64,000 bases of DNA from Phycisphaeraceae bacterium (GCA_023898685.1 CP060234.1:1798001-1862000); one strand, 5' to 3'; positions 11,633 to 25,017 are shown, counted from the stretch's first letter. Made by a program: numbers and translations. Notes: generated from the sequence alone by a model not told the origin.

Positions 11633-12104
11633 ATGACGGAGCACGGCTCATACAACCCGGCGCGGCACGCGGTCACGATCAGCGAGTTGATCGGCCGCGG
11701 CTTTGTGCGATTGCTGCTTCTCACGCTCGCGGCCGTGCTCGCGCTGGTGTTCATCGTGATCTTCGGCGATCTGCTCTTCAGCCCGTTCATCCTGCTCGGG
11801 CTGGTGCTGTTCGCGATCTTCGAGGGCGTGAAGCGGCCGGTTGTCCGGTTGCTCCAGCGCCGTTTCGATCCGTATTCACTCAAGCACGCCGAGGGACTTC
11901 TGCTCGGCCTGCTCCTTGTCCTCGTCGGGGGCGCCGTGTTTGTCGGATCGCTCATCGCGGTTGATTCCGGCACGTGGCCGTTCGCCGCCGTCACGGGTGC
12001 TCTTCCCGTCATCGGCTTGATGATGGTGTCGCACGCAATCAGGAAACTACGCCGTCGGACTCATGGCCCGGCCGGCGTTTCAGGTGTCGAAAGGATGCAA
12101 TCTC

Positions 12105-12112
<8 letters not shown>
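11633..12112 (+). CDS. Polytopic membrane protein overlapping the rpoC start (third of three)
   Basis: 159 residues from ATG 11633, preceded by GAGG; a TTG at 11621 overlapping the previous stop is an alternative. Three or four hydrophobic stretches are present: LLLLTLAAVLALVFIVIFG, PFILLGLVLFAIFEGV, LLLGLLLVLVGGAVFVGSLI and AVTGALPVIGLMMVSHAI, with a basic tail. The family was not recognised. Its last 8 nt overlap the start of rpoC in another frame, so the two are probably translationally coupled; this argues that it is a real, expressed gene. Confidence 0.65.
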
Positions 12113-16496
<4,384 letters not shown>

Positions 16497-16527
16497 GACA
16501 GATCAGCAGATGAGCAGGTAGCAGATC

Positions 16528-16596
16528 AGCGGATCGGAGCCCGAGTTCGAACGGCAAGCGCCGGTTCGACGCCGGTTCCGATCCGCTTTCTTTTGT
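16528..16596 (+). terminator. Terminator of rpoC, 11-bp stem with long loop
   Basis: AGCGGATCGGA (16528-16538) pairs perfectly with TCCGATCCGCT (16577-16587), followed by TTCTTTTGTT. The loop contains a nested GCCGG/CCGGT-type hairpin. Upstream sequence (GATCAGCAGATGAGCAGGTA) repeats the GATCAGCGGA motif, which recurs near 39812 (GGATCAGCGGATGGGCGGAA). Confidence 0.75.
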
Positions 16597-16664
16597 TCTC
16601 GCCGTGTCGCCGCGGCCGCCGCGCTCCGGAATCCGAGCTCCGCTATCTGAGCTCCGCTCTCTCC

Positions 16665-17882
16665 TCAACTCCCCGGCCCCCACATCCCCTTCCCGCCCTT
16701 CTCGCGCCAGCTCCCCGCACGCCTGATCGCGCCCTTGCCGTGCTTCGCGGTGATCGCGTCGGTCAGATCGTCCACCCTCGCCCGCTTCTCATCACGCTCG
16801 GCCTCGAACAGACCCATCTGCCGGCCCGCCCCCGGCTCGGTCAGGTGGCTCACGCCCGCCCCGATCAGCCGCACCGGGCGGAACCCGCCTCCCGACCCGC
16901 CCTGCGCCCACCCGTCGAACAACGCCCGCGCCGCCTCCCAGATCGCCTCCGTCGCGTCGGTTGCCTCCCCGAACGAGTCGCTCCGTGTGATCGTCTGGAA
17001 GTCGCCGAAGCGGATCTTCACCGTCACCGTCCGCGCCAGCCGCCCGTGCTTCCGTAGCCGACGCCCCACGTCCTCGCACTGCCCCAGCAGCACCGACCGC
17101 ACGGCGTCCGGGTCCTCGAGGTCCACGCCGAACGTCTGCTCATGGCTGATCGACTTCGCCTCGCGGTCCGTGTGCACGGGGCGGTCGTCCTCGCCCCGCG
17201 CCAATCGCGCCAGATGCCTCCCGAACTCGCCGAATCGCGCCACCAGCGTCTCGTCCGGCGTCCCGCGGATGTCCCCAATTGTGCGCAGCCCCAGCCTCGC
17301 GAGGCTCTTCTCCGCCGCCGGCCCGACGCCCCACAGGCGAGACACCGGCAGCGGGTCGAGCTTCTCGTGGACCTTGTCGGGCTCGATCACCGTCAGCCCG
17401 TCGGGCTTGTCCAGGTCCGACGCGAGCTTGGCGAGGAACTTGTTGGGCGCAACCCCGACTGACGCGGTCAGCCCCGTCTCCGCCTTGATGCGAGCGCGGA
17501 TGGACTTCGCGATCTCCACCGCGGGCCCGAACAGCGAGCTCGAACCCGTCACGTCCACGAATGCCTCGTCGACCGAGATCGGCTGCACCAGCGGGCTGAA
17601 GTCGCCCAGGATGCCGAACACCCGGTCCGACAGCTCGCGGTACCGCGACCCTCGCGGCTTGACCACCACCGCGTGGGGGCACAGCCGCAACGCGACCGCC
17701 GTCGGCTGGGCGGACCGGCAACCGAACTCCCGTGCCTCGTAGCTCGCCGCGGCGACGACGCCCCGCCGGCCCGTCCCGCCCACGAGCACGGGCCGACCCT
17801 TCAGTTCCGGGTCGTCGAGCTGCTCGACCGACGCGAAGAACGCGTCCATGTCCACGTGCAGGATGGCCCGCCCAGCATTCAT
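16665..17882 (-). CDS. dinB: DNA polymerase IV (Y-family translesion polymerase)
   Basis: 405 residues from ATG 17882; GTG 17915 is possible but lacks a ribosome site. The palm/finger signatures are complete: ILHVDMDAFFASVEQ (metal-binding Asp), a YEAREFG segment, SVDEAFVDVTGS (catalytic Asp-Glu) and TASVGVAPNKFLAKLASD. The thumb has a LWGVGPAAEKSLARLG helix-hairpin-helix. Near the C terminus GRQMGLFEAE contains a QxxLF clamp-binding peptide. It should copy past damaged bases with low fidelity. It stands alone, convergent with rpoC; no LexA site was recognised. Confidence 0.95.
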   Translation of the reverse strand: MNAGRAILHVDMDAFFASVEQLDDPELKGRPVLVGGTGRRGVVAAASYEAREFGCRSAQPTAVALRLCPHAVVVKPRGSRYRELSDRVFGILGDFSPLVQPISVDEAFVDVTGSSSLFGPAVEIAKSIRARIKAETGLTASVGVAPNKFLAKLASDLDKPDGLTVIEPDKVHEKLDPLPVSRLWGVGPAAEKSLARLGLRTIGDIRGTPDETLVARFGEFGRHLARLARGEDDRPVHTDREAKSISHEQTFGVDLEDPDAVRSVLLGQCEDVGRRLRKHGRLARTVTVKIRFGDFQTITRSDSFGEATDATEAIWEAARALFDGWAQGGSGGGFRPVRLIGAGVSHLTEPGAGRQMGLFEAERDEKRARVDDLTDAITAKHGKGAIRRAGSWREKGGKGMWGPGS

Positions 17883-18125
17883 CCCGGCCCCTCGTCGCCC
17901 GGCTCCGCTCGTCACAAACGATAGGAGAAAATTCGGTAGATAAACCGGGGTGAACCCGGAATGTTCTTATGGCGTACGCAGTTCGCTTCGCACACCGGGC
18001 CCGGCGGAGGGACTTCCCCGGTGCGGCCCCAGGGGGCCGAAATCGACCAGAATCGCGGGTTTTCACCGCGGCAGAGAGAACGAGCGGCCCGGCATCCGTG
18101 GGGCCGAGAAAACAGGAGATACGGC

Positions 18126-19034
18126 ATGGTCCGCGCATTGACGGTTTCGATGGTGGTGTCCCTCGTGTCGATGGCTTACGCCGGCGACGGCTGTTCGACG
18201 GCCAAACAGTCCGGCGACTGCCAGACCACTTGCACCAGGTCCACCGAGGCCGCGATCCAGACCGTCGCCCTCGAAGGCGAGGGCTGCGCCTCGGCATGCA
18301 CGAAGGGCGCCCAGCCCGCCCTCCAGACCGTCGCGTTCGAGGCGGGGGGCCAGGGCTGCGGCAGCGCGTGCAGCGCCGCCGAGAAGGCCGCGTGCCTCGC
18401 GAAGGGCGAGGCCGGCACATGCAGCAAGGCGGGCTGCGGCAGCGCCCAGGGCGCCGCCCACGCCTCGCTGGTGAGCGACATGCCCCAGATGACCTACAAG
18501 GTCGACAGCGAGTCGACCGGCTGCCCCAAGACCGCCGCTGCGATGGCCGAGGCGCACGGCAGCACGATCCACTACGTCGTCGCCGATCACGAGTACGCGT
18601 CGCAGCCCGAGGCGATGGCCGCCCACGAGGCGCAGCTCCGCGACTACATGATGTCCCTCGTCCGCGTGCAGTACGCGGTCGACGGTGAGTGCGTCGCCTG
18701 CCCCGACCAGGCCAAGGCGATGGCCTGCGAGTCCAAGAAGCTCCAGTACAAGGTCGGTCCCGCCGTGTTCGACAACGCCGAGGACGCTGTCCGCGCCTCG
18801 ATCCTGGCCTGGAACGCGGCCCAGAAGGTGAACATGCAGTACGCCGTGGGCGAGCAGGTCACCTCCTGCTCCGACAGCGCCGGCGCGATGGCCGAGGCGG
18901 CCCATTGCAGCGTCGAGTACGTCGTCAACGGTCAGCGGACCATGTGCCAGAAGACCGCGGGCTACATGCAGACGCTCGCCCGCGTCGAGTCGGCCCTCAA
19001 GGCTCTCGAGACGGCGCAGACCGGCGGCGCCTGA
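18126..19034 (+). CDS. Secreted Cys-rich protein with three tandem ~55-residue repeats
   Basis: 302 residues from ATG 18126, with AGGAG 7 nt upstream and a signal peptide (VRALTVSMVVSLVSMAYAGD). The mature protein has about 17 cysteines. An N-terminal region holds two short repeats of the pattern QTVAxExxGxGCxSAC. It is followed by three modules of about 55 residues: a Tyr/Val strand, a Cys then AxAMA helix, a second Y-x-V strand and an Ala-rich helix (examples: YKVDSESTGCPKTAAAMAEA, YAVDGECVACPDQAKAMACE, YAVGEQVTSCSDSAGAMAEA). The family was not recognised. Cys-based metal binding, disulphide stabilisation or redox function are all possible. The reading frame upstream to 17961 lacks a signal and was rejected. 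Confidence 0.75.
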   Translation: MVRALTVSMVVSLVSMAYAGDGCSTAKQSGDCQTTCTRSTEAAIQTVALEGEGCASACTKGAQPALQTVAFEAGGQGCGSACSAAEKAACLAKGEAGTCSKAGCGSAQGAAHASLVSDMPQMTYKVDSESTGCPKTAAAMAEAHGSTIHYVVADHEYASQPEAMAAHEAQLRDYMMSLVRVQYAVDGECVACPDQAKAMACESKKLQYKVGPAVFDNAEDAVRASILAWNAAQKVNMQYAVGEQVTSCSDSAGAMAEAAHCSVEYVVNGQRTMCQKTAGYMQTLARVESALKALETAQTGGA

Positions 19035-19060
19035 TCCAAACAAGGCGATCTTCTCTCTGG

Positions 19061-19082
19061 GCGGCACCATGTGCCGCTTTTT
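19061..19082 (+). terminator. Terminator of the Cys-rich protein gene
   Basis: Perfect 7-bp stem GCGGCAC-CAT-GTGCCGC followed by TTTTTA, 26 nt after the stop codon. It lies between converging genes. Confidence 0.85.
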
Positions 19083-19227
19083 ACTTGCGCGCGCAGCGCG
19101 ACCGAAACGCCGCGGACCAACCGCGCAACAGCGCGGCCAATCGGAACAGACGCCCGGGTGACCCTGGTCGCTCGGATGCAGCCTCCGGATTTGCTGCTTT
19201 TCCGCTTTGCTGCTCTGTTGCGTTTTC

Positions 19228-20379
19228 TTACGCCGCCCCGCTCCGCGACCGACGCTTGACCGCATGGACCTCGGGCCGCTCGAAGCTCGGGATCAGCCGT
19301 GACGCACCGATCCAAGGCAGTACCACGCGCCGACCCAAGGGTTCGAGCATCTTCCGCGCGTCGAGCATGGGCCCGGGCGACATCGTCCCGACAACCAGCA
19401 CGTCGCCCCGCCCCGCGACGCCCTCGTGCACCTCGACGCCGGCCTCCTCGAGCGCCCGCCGCACCGCCCACTCGTTCTTGCCGGGCGACACGATCGACGC
19501 CGACTCGAACGCCCGTTCCGCGAGTGCCCACCCGATCGCCTCCCTCGCCGCCGCGAGCCCGGTGAAGCGGTCCCAGGTCGGCTCGTCCATCTCGTCGCGG
19601 GGCTGGCTGTCGAGCGTCCGCTGGAGCTCGATCAGCCCACGCCGGTATCCCTCGACCGCGCCCTCCTTCTTCGCGATCCGCCCATACCGCTCGATCGTCT
19701 CGTCGAGCATCCTTCCCCGCACGCTCGCCGGCGCATACCTCGCCATCACCCATCCGTTGTTCCGCACGAGCCGCCCCAGGATGACGTTCATGTCACGCCC
19801 GGTTTCCACCTTGCGGTGCTCGACCCGCCACGTGGGCTCGAACGCGACCCGCCAACCCGCGAGCAGCAGCTTCGCCGAGAGGTCGTATTCCTCGGCGTAA
19901 TAGTTGAACAGCGGGTCGTACCCACCCGCGTGCAGATAGGCCTCGCGTCGATAGGCCACCCCGCACCCCACCGGCACCTCGGGCAGCCCGCCCGACTCAC
20001 GCTTGCCTTGGAGCGGAAGGTGGATGTCGGCCATCACCGCACCCACCCCGCTCGGCTGCGACTCGAGCAGTTCGATCAGCGACGAGCCCGACTCAACAGG
20101 CGCCGAGTCATCATCGAGCATCACCAGCCACTTCCGCGACGCGTCGACTTCGAGCGCCGCGGCCGTCCGCGCCGCCGCCCCCTCGTTCGACCCCCGCCTC
20201 AGGAGCGTGACCTTCAGCCCGTTCGCGAGCGTCCCCGGCGCGCGGGGAGACTCGCGCGACGCGTTGTCGGCGATCACCACCTCGGCTTCGCTCGGCCCCA
20301 GGCCCAGCCGGCCCACCGCGTCGAGCGTCCGGTCCAACTCCGCCTGCCGGTCCCGCGTCGGCATGATGAATGCAAGCAT
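19228..20379 (-). CDS. Family-2 glycosyltransferase
   Basis: 383 residues. A GT-A fold enzyme expected to transfer a nucleotide-sugar residue to a growing glycan. The N terminus has the classical fold: LAFIMPTRDRQAELDRTLDA, EVVIADNASRES and the DxD-type motif VMLDDDSAPVESG (about residue 95). A GCGVAYRREAYLHAGGYDPL segment and YYAEEYDLSAKLLLAGWRV (catalytic-base ED-like region) follow. The C-terminal 130 residues (about 250-383) form an extra domain with no clear match. It lies 270 nt downstream of the HldE-like gene on the same strand, suggesting a shared surface-polysaccharide role. Confidence 0.85.
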   Translation of the reverse strand: MLAFIMPTRDRQAELDRTLDAVGRLGLGPSEAEVVIADNASRESPRAPGTLANGLKVTLLRRGSNEGAAARTAAALEVDASRKWLVMLDDDSAPVESGSSLIELLESQPSGVGAVMADIHLPLQGKRESGGLPEVPVGCGVAYRREAYLHAGGYDPLFNYYAEEYDLSAKLLLAGWRVAFEPTWRVEHRKVETGRDMNVILGRLVRNNGWVMARYAPASVRGRMLDETIERYGRIAKKEGAVEGYRRGLIELQRTLDSQPRDEMDEPTWDRFTGLAAAREAIGWALAERAFESASIVSPGKNEWAVRRALEEAGVEVHEGVAGRGDVLVVGTMSPGPMLDARKMLEPLGRRVVLPWIGASRLIPSFERPEVHAVKRRSRSGAA

Positions 20380-20439
20380 GGCTCAAACTCCAAGGCGGAC
20401 AGGACAGGCCTCCGACCTGCCATTCGCACGCTGCATCCC

Positions 20440-20464
20440 TGTGCCGCGGCCGTCCCGGCCGCGC
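20440..20464. repeat. Half-copy of the GTGCCACGGCCG palindrome family
   Basis: TGTGCCGCGGCCGTCCCGGC continuing CGCGC matches the left arm of the palindrome inside hypF (57711 onwards) with few changes. No matching second arm is present here. Confidence 0.5.
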
Positions 20465-20537
20465 AGAATGGGTCGACCGGTGCCCCGACCCGCCCAGCGG
20501 GCGCGTCGGGTCTGCTCGATGGCGTTCAACAGAGCGT

Positions 20538-20619
20538 GGGTGCCACTGCTCGCCTTCCTCGGCGCAGCAGTGCCCTGCGAAAGACACGACGGCGCCGAGG
20601 ACGGCGAGTCGTGGCGCCC
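20538..20619. repeat. Double-hairpin repeat, copy 1 (ends GGGTGCCAC / GTGGCGCCC)
   Basis: 82 nt with near-palindromic ends. Each half folds on its own: CACTGCT...AGCAGTG around an inner GCC-TTCCTC-GGC stem, and ACGAC...GTCGT around an inner hairpin. It is in the opposite orientation to the copy at 59431-59532. Located between the glycosyltransferase and HldE-like genes. Confidence 0.75.
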
Positions 20620-20648
20620 GAAGCAATCCGGCGAAGATGCCAGGCGCC

Positions 20649-22286
20649 TCACGATGCCTCCCGGATCGCCTCGATCGCCCGGGACGTTTCCACCACGCCC
20701 AGTCCGCGGGTGGTGAGCCTGACATGGGCCGACGCGACCCGTACGACCTCACGCCGCAGCGTGGCCGATCCTACCGGCATGTTGCCCAGTGTCCGCGCCT
20801 CCACCGACGCGGCGAGCGCACCAAGGAAGGCCGCCGCGAGCAGAGATCCGCCGCACGCGAGCGAGAGTGTCGCCGCGGCCAGCAGCGCATCGCCGCACCC
20901 CAGCGCATCGACCGCGTGGGGCGTCAACGCGGGCACGTGCTCGCCCCGCAGCCGGCTCTGCCAGCCGGTTCCCGTGGGCGTCGCGAGGCGATCGAAGGCG
21001 ATCAGCCCCTCGGCCCCCATCGTCACGATCGCCGACCGCGCCCCGGTGTTCTCCATCATCGCCCACGCGACCGTGGGCAGCGAGTCGCCGTAGTTCCGCT
21101 CCGCGTCGCGCAGCTCGCTCTCGCTGGGGCAGAGCAGGTCCATCCCCTTCATCTGCTCGAGCCCGGCGCGCCGCCCGCTCACGTCGCCCGCCAGCACCGC
21201 CGCCCCGGGGCGCAGCAGCGTGCTCAGCCGCCCGATGAGCGTGGGCGTCAGCAGCCCCAGCCCGAAGTCGGCGACGATCGCCGCGTCGCACCCGCCCTCC
21301 TCGTCGCACGCCGCCGCCGCGAGGGCGGCGAACCGGTCGCGTTCCCGTGCGTCCAGCGCCGCCTGCTGCACGAGGTCGACCTTCATCACCTTCGTGGCGC
21401 CGACCAGATACCGCTGCTTCTCCGGCAGGGGCGTCGGCAGCCGGATCGCCCGCACCTCGATCCCCTCCGACTCGAGGCGCGAACGCATCGCCCGCGCCGC
21501 CTCGTCGTCGGGCATCGCCGTGACCAGCAAGGGCCTCGCCCCCAGCGCCACCGCGTGCCGGGCCAGGATCGCCGCACCCCCGTCGTAGAACCGGTTCTCG
21601 ACGGGCCGCAGCGTCATCATGGGGCTCTCGCCCGCGACGTCGGGCCGGTCGCAGAACACATAGGTGTCGCGGATCGTCTCGCCCACGATCACCACCCGCC
21701 GCCCCCGCATCGACGCGACCAAGGCCTCCAGCCGCGTCGGCTGCAACTCCGAGTCCTCCAGCAGCCGGCTCAGCCGATGGTGGAACGGGTCGATCGAGTG
21801 CTCCATCGCCTCGATCAGCGCCGACGAGCTGAACACCACGTCGCCCGAGCTGAACACCACGCGCCCGCCGTGCCGCTCGACCGTTTCCCGCTCGGCCCGG
21901 AATCGGGGGTCGTTGTTGAACTCGTACTCCCGCCCCTTGATGTACACGTCGGGCCGCACGGCTTCGAGCAATTCCTGCGCGGTCGCCCGCGGCTCGACGT
22001 AGACCCAGTCCACGCAGTCCAGCTCCGCCAGGTTTTCGGCACGCAATTCCTGCGGGATCAGGGGCCGCCCGGTGCCCTTGCGCACCTCCTCGTCGCCCGT
22101 GACCGAGACCAGCAGGATGTCCCCCTGGCTCCTGGCGAACTTCAGATGCCGGATATGTCCGGGGTGCACGATGTCGAAGCACCCGTGGCAATGCACGACA
22201 CGCCGCCCGGCGAGCCGGGCCTCGTCCCGCCGGGCGAGCAGGGCGTCGAAATCCACGATTTTGGTGGGCGCACGGTGACCGCTCAT
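20649..22286 (-). CDS. Fused nucleotidyltransferase-PfkB kinase, HldE-like with reversed domain order
   Basis: 545 residues. Residues 1-165 are a cytidylyltransferase-like nucleotidyltransferase with HCHGCFDIVHPGHIRHL (HxGH site, about 33) and IPQELRAENLAELDCVD, as in RfaE/HldE C-terminal domains. Residues about 190-545 are a PfkB sugar kinase with a glycine-rich GGAAILARHAVALGA and the phosphate-binding DALGCGDALLAAATL (about 460; the usual A/GAGD is CGD). The sum of activities resembles HldE (heptose phosphate kinase plus ADP-transferase), but E. coli HldE has the kinase first. The sugar substrate is uncertain. It overlaps no neighbour and probably serves glycan precursor synthesis for the adjacent glycosyltransferase. 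Confidence 0.85.
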   Translation of the reverse strand: MSGHRAPTKIVDFDALLARRDEARLAGRRVVHCHGCFDIVHPGHIRHLKFARSQGDILLVSVTGDEEVRKGTGRPLIPQELRAENLAELDCVDWVYVEPRATAQELLEAVRPDVYIKGREYEFNNDPRFRAERETVERHGGRVVFSSGDVVFSSSALIEAMEHSIDPFHHRLSRLLEDSELQPTRLEALVASMRGRRVVIVGETIRDTYVFCDRPDVAGESPMMTLRPVENRFYDGGAAILARHAVALGARPLLVTAMPDDEAARAMRSRLESEGIEVRAIRLPTPLPEKQRYLVGATKVMKVDLVQQAALDARERDRFAALAAAACDEEGGCDAAIVADFGLGLLTPTLIGRLSTLLRPGAAVLAGDVSGRRAGLEQMKGMDLLCPSESELRDAERNYGDSLPTVAWAMMENTGARSAIVTMGAEGLIAFDRLATPTGTGWQSRLRGEHVPALTPHAVDALGCGDALLAAATLSLACGGSLLAAAFLGALAASVEARTLGNMPVGSATLRREVVRVASAHVRLTTRGLGVVETSRAIEAIREAS

Positions 22287-22331
22287 TCCCGATCTGATCG
22301 GCTGGCAAGGGGGGCGAGCGTGAATCGCCGC

Positions 22332-24002
22332 CTACCCGCACCCCGCCACGAACGCCTGGATGAACGCGGAGATGTCGTCGAGGTCGAGCACGCCGAACGG
22401 CTCCGCCAGGTCAGCCCTCGGGTCTCCGCTGCCGAACGCGACGATGAACGCGACGATGTCCGCGAGATCCAGCGTCCCATAGGGCTCGGCGAAGTCGGCG
22501 ATACACCCGTAGCAGGGGACGTCGACCCCCGCCGCGATCTCGCACTCGTCGGGCACGCCATTGCCGTTGCAATCGGTCAGCACACCCGAGGCGAAGTCGT
22601 CGTCATCCGCGATCCCGTTGCGATTACAGTCGCGCGGCCCGATGCGTGTGTAGTAGACGTTCTGCTCACCCTCGAAGGTGGCGCACCACGCGAGGTCGGC
22701 CCCGACGCCATCCGAGACCATGTGGTAGTAGTCGCCCATCTTGTTCTGGTTCGGCCAACCGAGCCGGCTGTCAAATCCGACGCTGAGCTGCGCATTGGGT
22801 GTCCAAGTCCGCCCGCCATCCGATGACGATGAGTAGAACAGCTCGGAGATGTACACGCCGTCCGACGGGTCCGGATCGTCGCGCATGTCGAGCCATACCA
22901 CGTCGATCCGCCCGTTCGGCGCGATCGAAATCGTTCCAAACCACTGGTAGACAAATCCGTTTGGGCCGTCGTCGTTAATCGTGATCGGCTCCGCGAGCCA
23001 CGTTTCTCCGCGGTCGATCGAACGCGTGAAACGAAGCTCGCTTGGGTCTCCTAAATCGTACGTCCTGATCGGAGCAACAACGTATACCTCACCTTGATAC
23101 GACCCCGATGCGGGGTTGATCGCGACCTGCGGCATCCCGAGAATGCCGCCTGGGTTTGGACCGTTGAAGCTTGTGTTCGTCCCGTCCAGCCACACCGTGG
23201 TTCGGCGGGTCGGAGTGAGCACGTCCGCAAGCGGGTCATCGAAGCGAACAAGGTCCACGCCGACGCCCGTCTGCCCGACCACGTAATACGCGTCATCGGG
23301 TCCGAAAGCGGAATTCCCCCAGATCGGCACATTGATCCGCGCGGGCCGCTCCCAGACGTCCCAGGGCCCGCCTCCTGGCGGGATCATCCCTCCCGAGAAA
23401 GAGCGGTTGGCATCGCTCGTCCAGTGTTGGAAGAGCACGTCGCCGCCCGGGTGCACGGCAAGCCACTCCTTGTCGCCCCCGAATGCCAACGCCGGCTCGC
23501 TCCAGTCTCGACCGCCGTTCTGGGAGTAGAACGAGTACACGTAGGCGGCGTCGTAGCTCACCACATGGAACGTGCCGTCGGGGCCCGATTGCAGAACGGG
23601 GTCGGACCTGAACTTCCCGGGTGTGATCCGGTCGATCGGCGCCCATGTCCGCCCGCCGTCCACCGACCACGAGTAGCCCAACTGCCGGAAGTTCGACTCG
23701 ACGGTGTCGAACTGCCGCCAGCAGATCGCCATCCGGTTCGGTGCGGTCGGGTCGACCACGATCGTCGGTTCGTTCGCCGCGTCGCCCAGGATGTTCATCC
23801 CGTCCGGGCCCAGGTTCACCTGGACGATGTCCACCAGGCCCTCGCTGAGCATCCAGCGGGGAAGGGGATTCATCGACGCGGTCGCCGCGGGCAGACGCGG
23901 CATCGGATCCTCGCACGATTCGTGCTTGAACTCCCCAGACTCGTGCAATCCGGCGGGCCCGCCGGCGAGTGCCGACGCGACGATCATCGTCTCCAAAAGC
24001 AT
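22332..24002 (-). CDS. Secreted sialidase-like beta-propeller with GC-type dockerin tail
   Basis: 556 residues from ATG 24002 (the frame is open 148 codons further back but that part is shadow of the ChaN gene). There is a short signal-like N terminus (MLLETMIVASALAGG). The body contains BNR/Asp-box repeats of the type SxDGGRTW (SVDGGRTWAPI, QNGGRDWSEP, SIDRGETWLAE, SSDGGRTWTPN), typical of sialidase-like six-bladed propellers. Next is a Ca-binding-type DCNRNGIADDDD / DCNGNGVPDECE pair, then two dockerin-like repeats (AEPYGTLDLADIVAFIVAF and AEPFGVLDLDDISAFIQAF) ending VAGCG-stop. No catalytic sialidase residues were verified, so a glycan-binding or structural role is as likely. Confidence 0.8.
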   Translation of the reverse strand: MLLETMIVASALAGGPAGLHESGEFKHESCEDPMPRLPAATASMNPLPRWMLSEGLVDIVQVNLGPDGMNILGDAANEPTIVVDPTAPNRMAICWRQFDTVESNFRQLGYSWSVDGGRTWAPIDRITPGKFRSDPVLQSGPDGTFHVVSYDAAYVYSFYSQNGGRDWSEPALAFGGDKEWLAVHPGGDVLFQHWTSDANRSFSGGMIPPGGGPWDVWERPARINVPIWGNSAFGPDDAYYVVGQTGVGVDLVRFDDPLADVLTPTRRTTVWLDGTNTSFNGPNPGGILGMPQVAINPASGSYQGEVYVVAPIRTYDLGDPSELRFTRSIDRGETWLAEPITINDDGPNGFVYQWFGTISIAPNGRIDVVWLDMRDDPDPSDGVYISELFYSSSSDGGRTWTPNAQLSVGFDSRLGWPNQNKMGDYYHMVSDGVGADLAWCATFEGEQNVYYTRIGPRDCNRNGIADDDDFASGVLTDCNGNGVPDECEIAAGVDVPCYGCIADFAEPYGTLDLADIVAFIVAFGSGDPRADLAEPFGVLDLDDISAFIQAFVAGCG

Positions 24003-24090
24003 GGCGCACTCCTGTGGTACGCCAACAGGATAAACAGATCGCGATTCAATCCGAAGCAGAACCCGCGAAAACCACCGGGCGACGCCGCTC

Positions 24091-25017
24091 TCACTCCCCG
24101 CCCACGTCCACCATGAAATCCGCGCGCCCCAGGTCATCGCCCTCGAAATCGGGCTGCTCGGCCATCGAGATCGAAACGATCTTCGCCCCGGGCCTCGCCC
24201 GCCAGATCGCCTGCACCAGCCCGCCCTCGTGGTCGGAATGGAACTGCCCGACGACCTGCACCACGGGCCGGCTTCCCCGGGCCAGAACCTCGGCGATCGT
24301 CCCCGCCATCGTCGAATCCCACACCGATTGGGCGCGGTAGTACCCCTCGATCCGATCCTGGATCTCCTCTTCGCTCTGCTCCTCACCGCCGTGGCTCGCG
24401 AGCATGCCGCGGAACTGCTCGAAGAACCGGTCGCGGTAGGGCCCATCCGGGACCGTGCCGGGCGAGACGAAAAGCGCCCGCTGCGCCGGGTGCAAACCCA
24501 CGAGCGAGTCGAGCCCTTCCTCGCGCGCCCGCGTCGCGTAGCGCCAGGGCGAGTTCGAACCGTATACCGGCAGCCCCGCCGCCTTCGCCGCCTCGAGCAT
24601 CCGGCGGTGCCCCTCGGGATAGTTGTGGTCGTTGCGGTTGGTCGCCTTGCGGAACGCCTCCTCGTCGGTCACGTCGGTGAGGTAGTCGTCGATCGCGGCC
24701 TGCTGGTCCCGCCCGAAGAACTCGAGACACAGCGCGGGCGAGCCCACGCCCGACGCGAGCAGGTCGTCCCACAGCGCCGCCGCCGCCGCGAGCCCCAACT
24801 CGTGGCCGTGCATCTCGCCGATCACGACCACGTCCGCGTTCTCCGCGGCGTCGACCATGTCGTCCCAGGTCACGGGCGAGCCCGTGTACCCGGCGCACAC
24901 CGGCACCGACCGGGGCTCGAGCGTCGCGGGCTCTTCGGCCGCGGCTTTCATCCCCGTTGAAGCACAGCCCGCCATCAGCAACACCAGCAACCCGAGAGCA
25001 ACACACGCCTTGAGCAT
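24091..25017 (-). CDS. ChaN-family lipoprotein
   Basis: 308 residues from ATG 25017, beginning with a lipoprotein signal (LKACVALGLLVLLMAGC; lipid on Cys18). The rest matches the ChaN / haem-binding-uptake (Tiki-like) superfamily: DVVVIGEMHGHELGLAAAA, LCLEFFGRDQQAAIDDYL, HNYPEGHRRMLEAAKAAGLP, GSNSPWRYA and VVGQFHSDHEGG. Members are membrane-anchored; some bind haem and others are proposed proteases. Histidines and glutamates in GEMHGHE and FHSDHEG are the likely functional residues. The longer in-frame start at 25077 would bury the signal and was rejected. Confidence 0.8.
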   Translation of the reverse strand: MLKACVALGLLVLLMAGCASTGMKAAAEEPATLEPRSVPVCAGYTGSPVTWDDMVDAAENADVVVIGEMHGHELGLAAAAALWDDLLASGVGSPALCLEFFGRDQQAAIDDYLTDVTDEEAFRKATNRNDHNYPEGHRRMLEAAKAAGLPVYGSNSPWRYATRAREEGLDSLVGLHPAQRALFVSPGTVPDGPYRDRFFEQFRGMLASHGGEEQSEEEIQDRIEGYYRAQSVWDSTMAGTIAEVLARGSRPVVQVVGQFHSDHEGGLVQAIWRARPGAKIVSISMAEQPDFEGDDLGRADFMVDVGGE

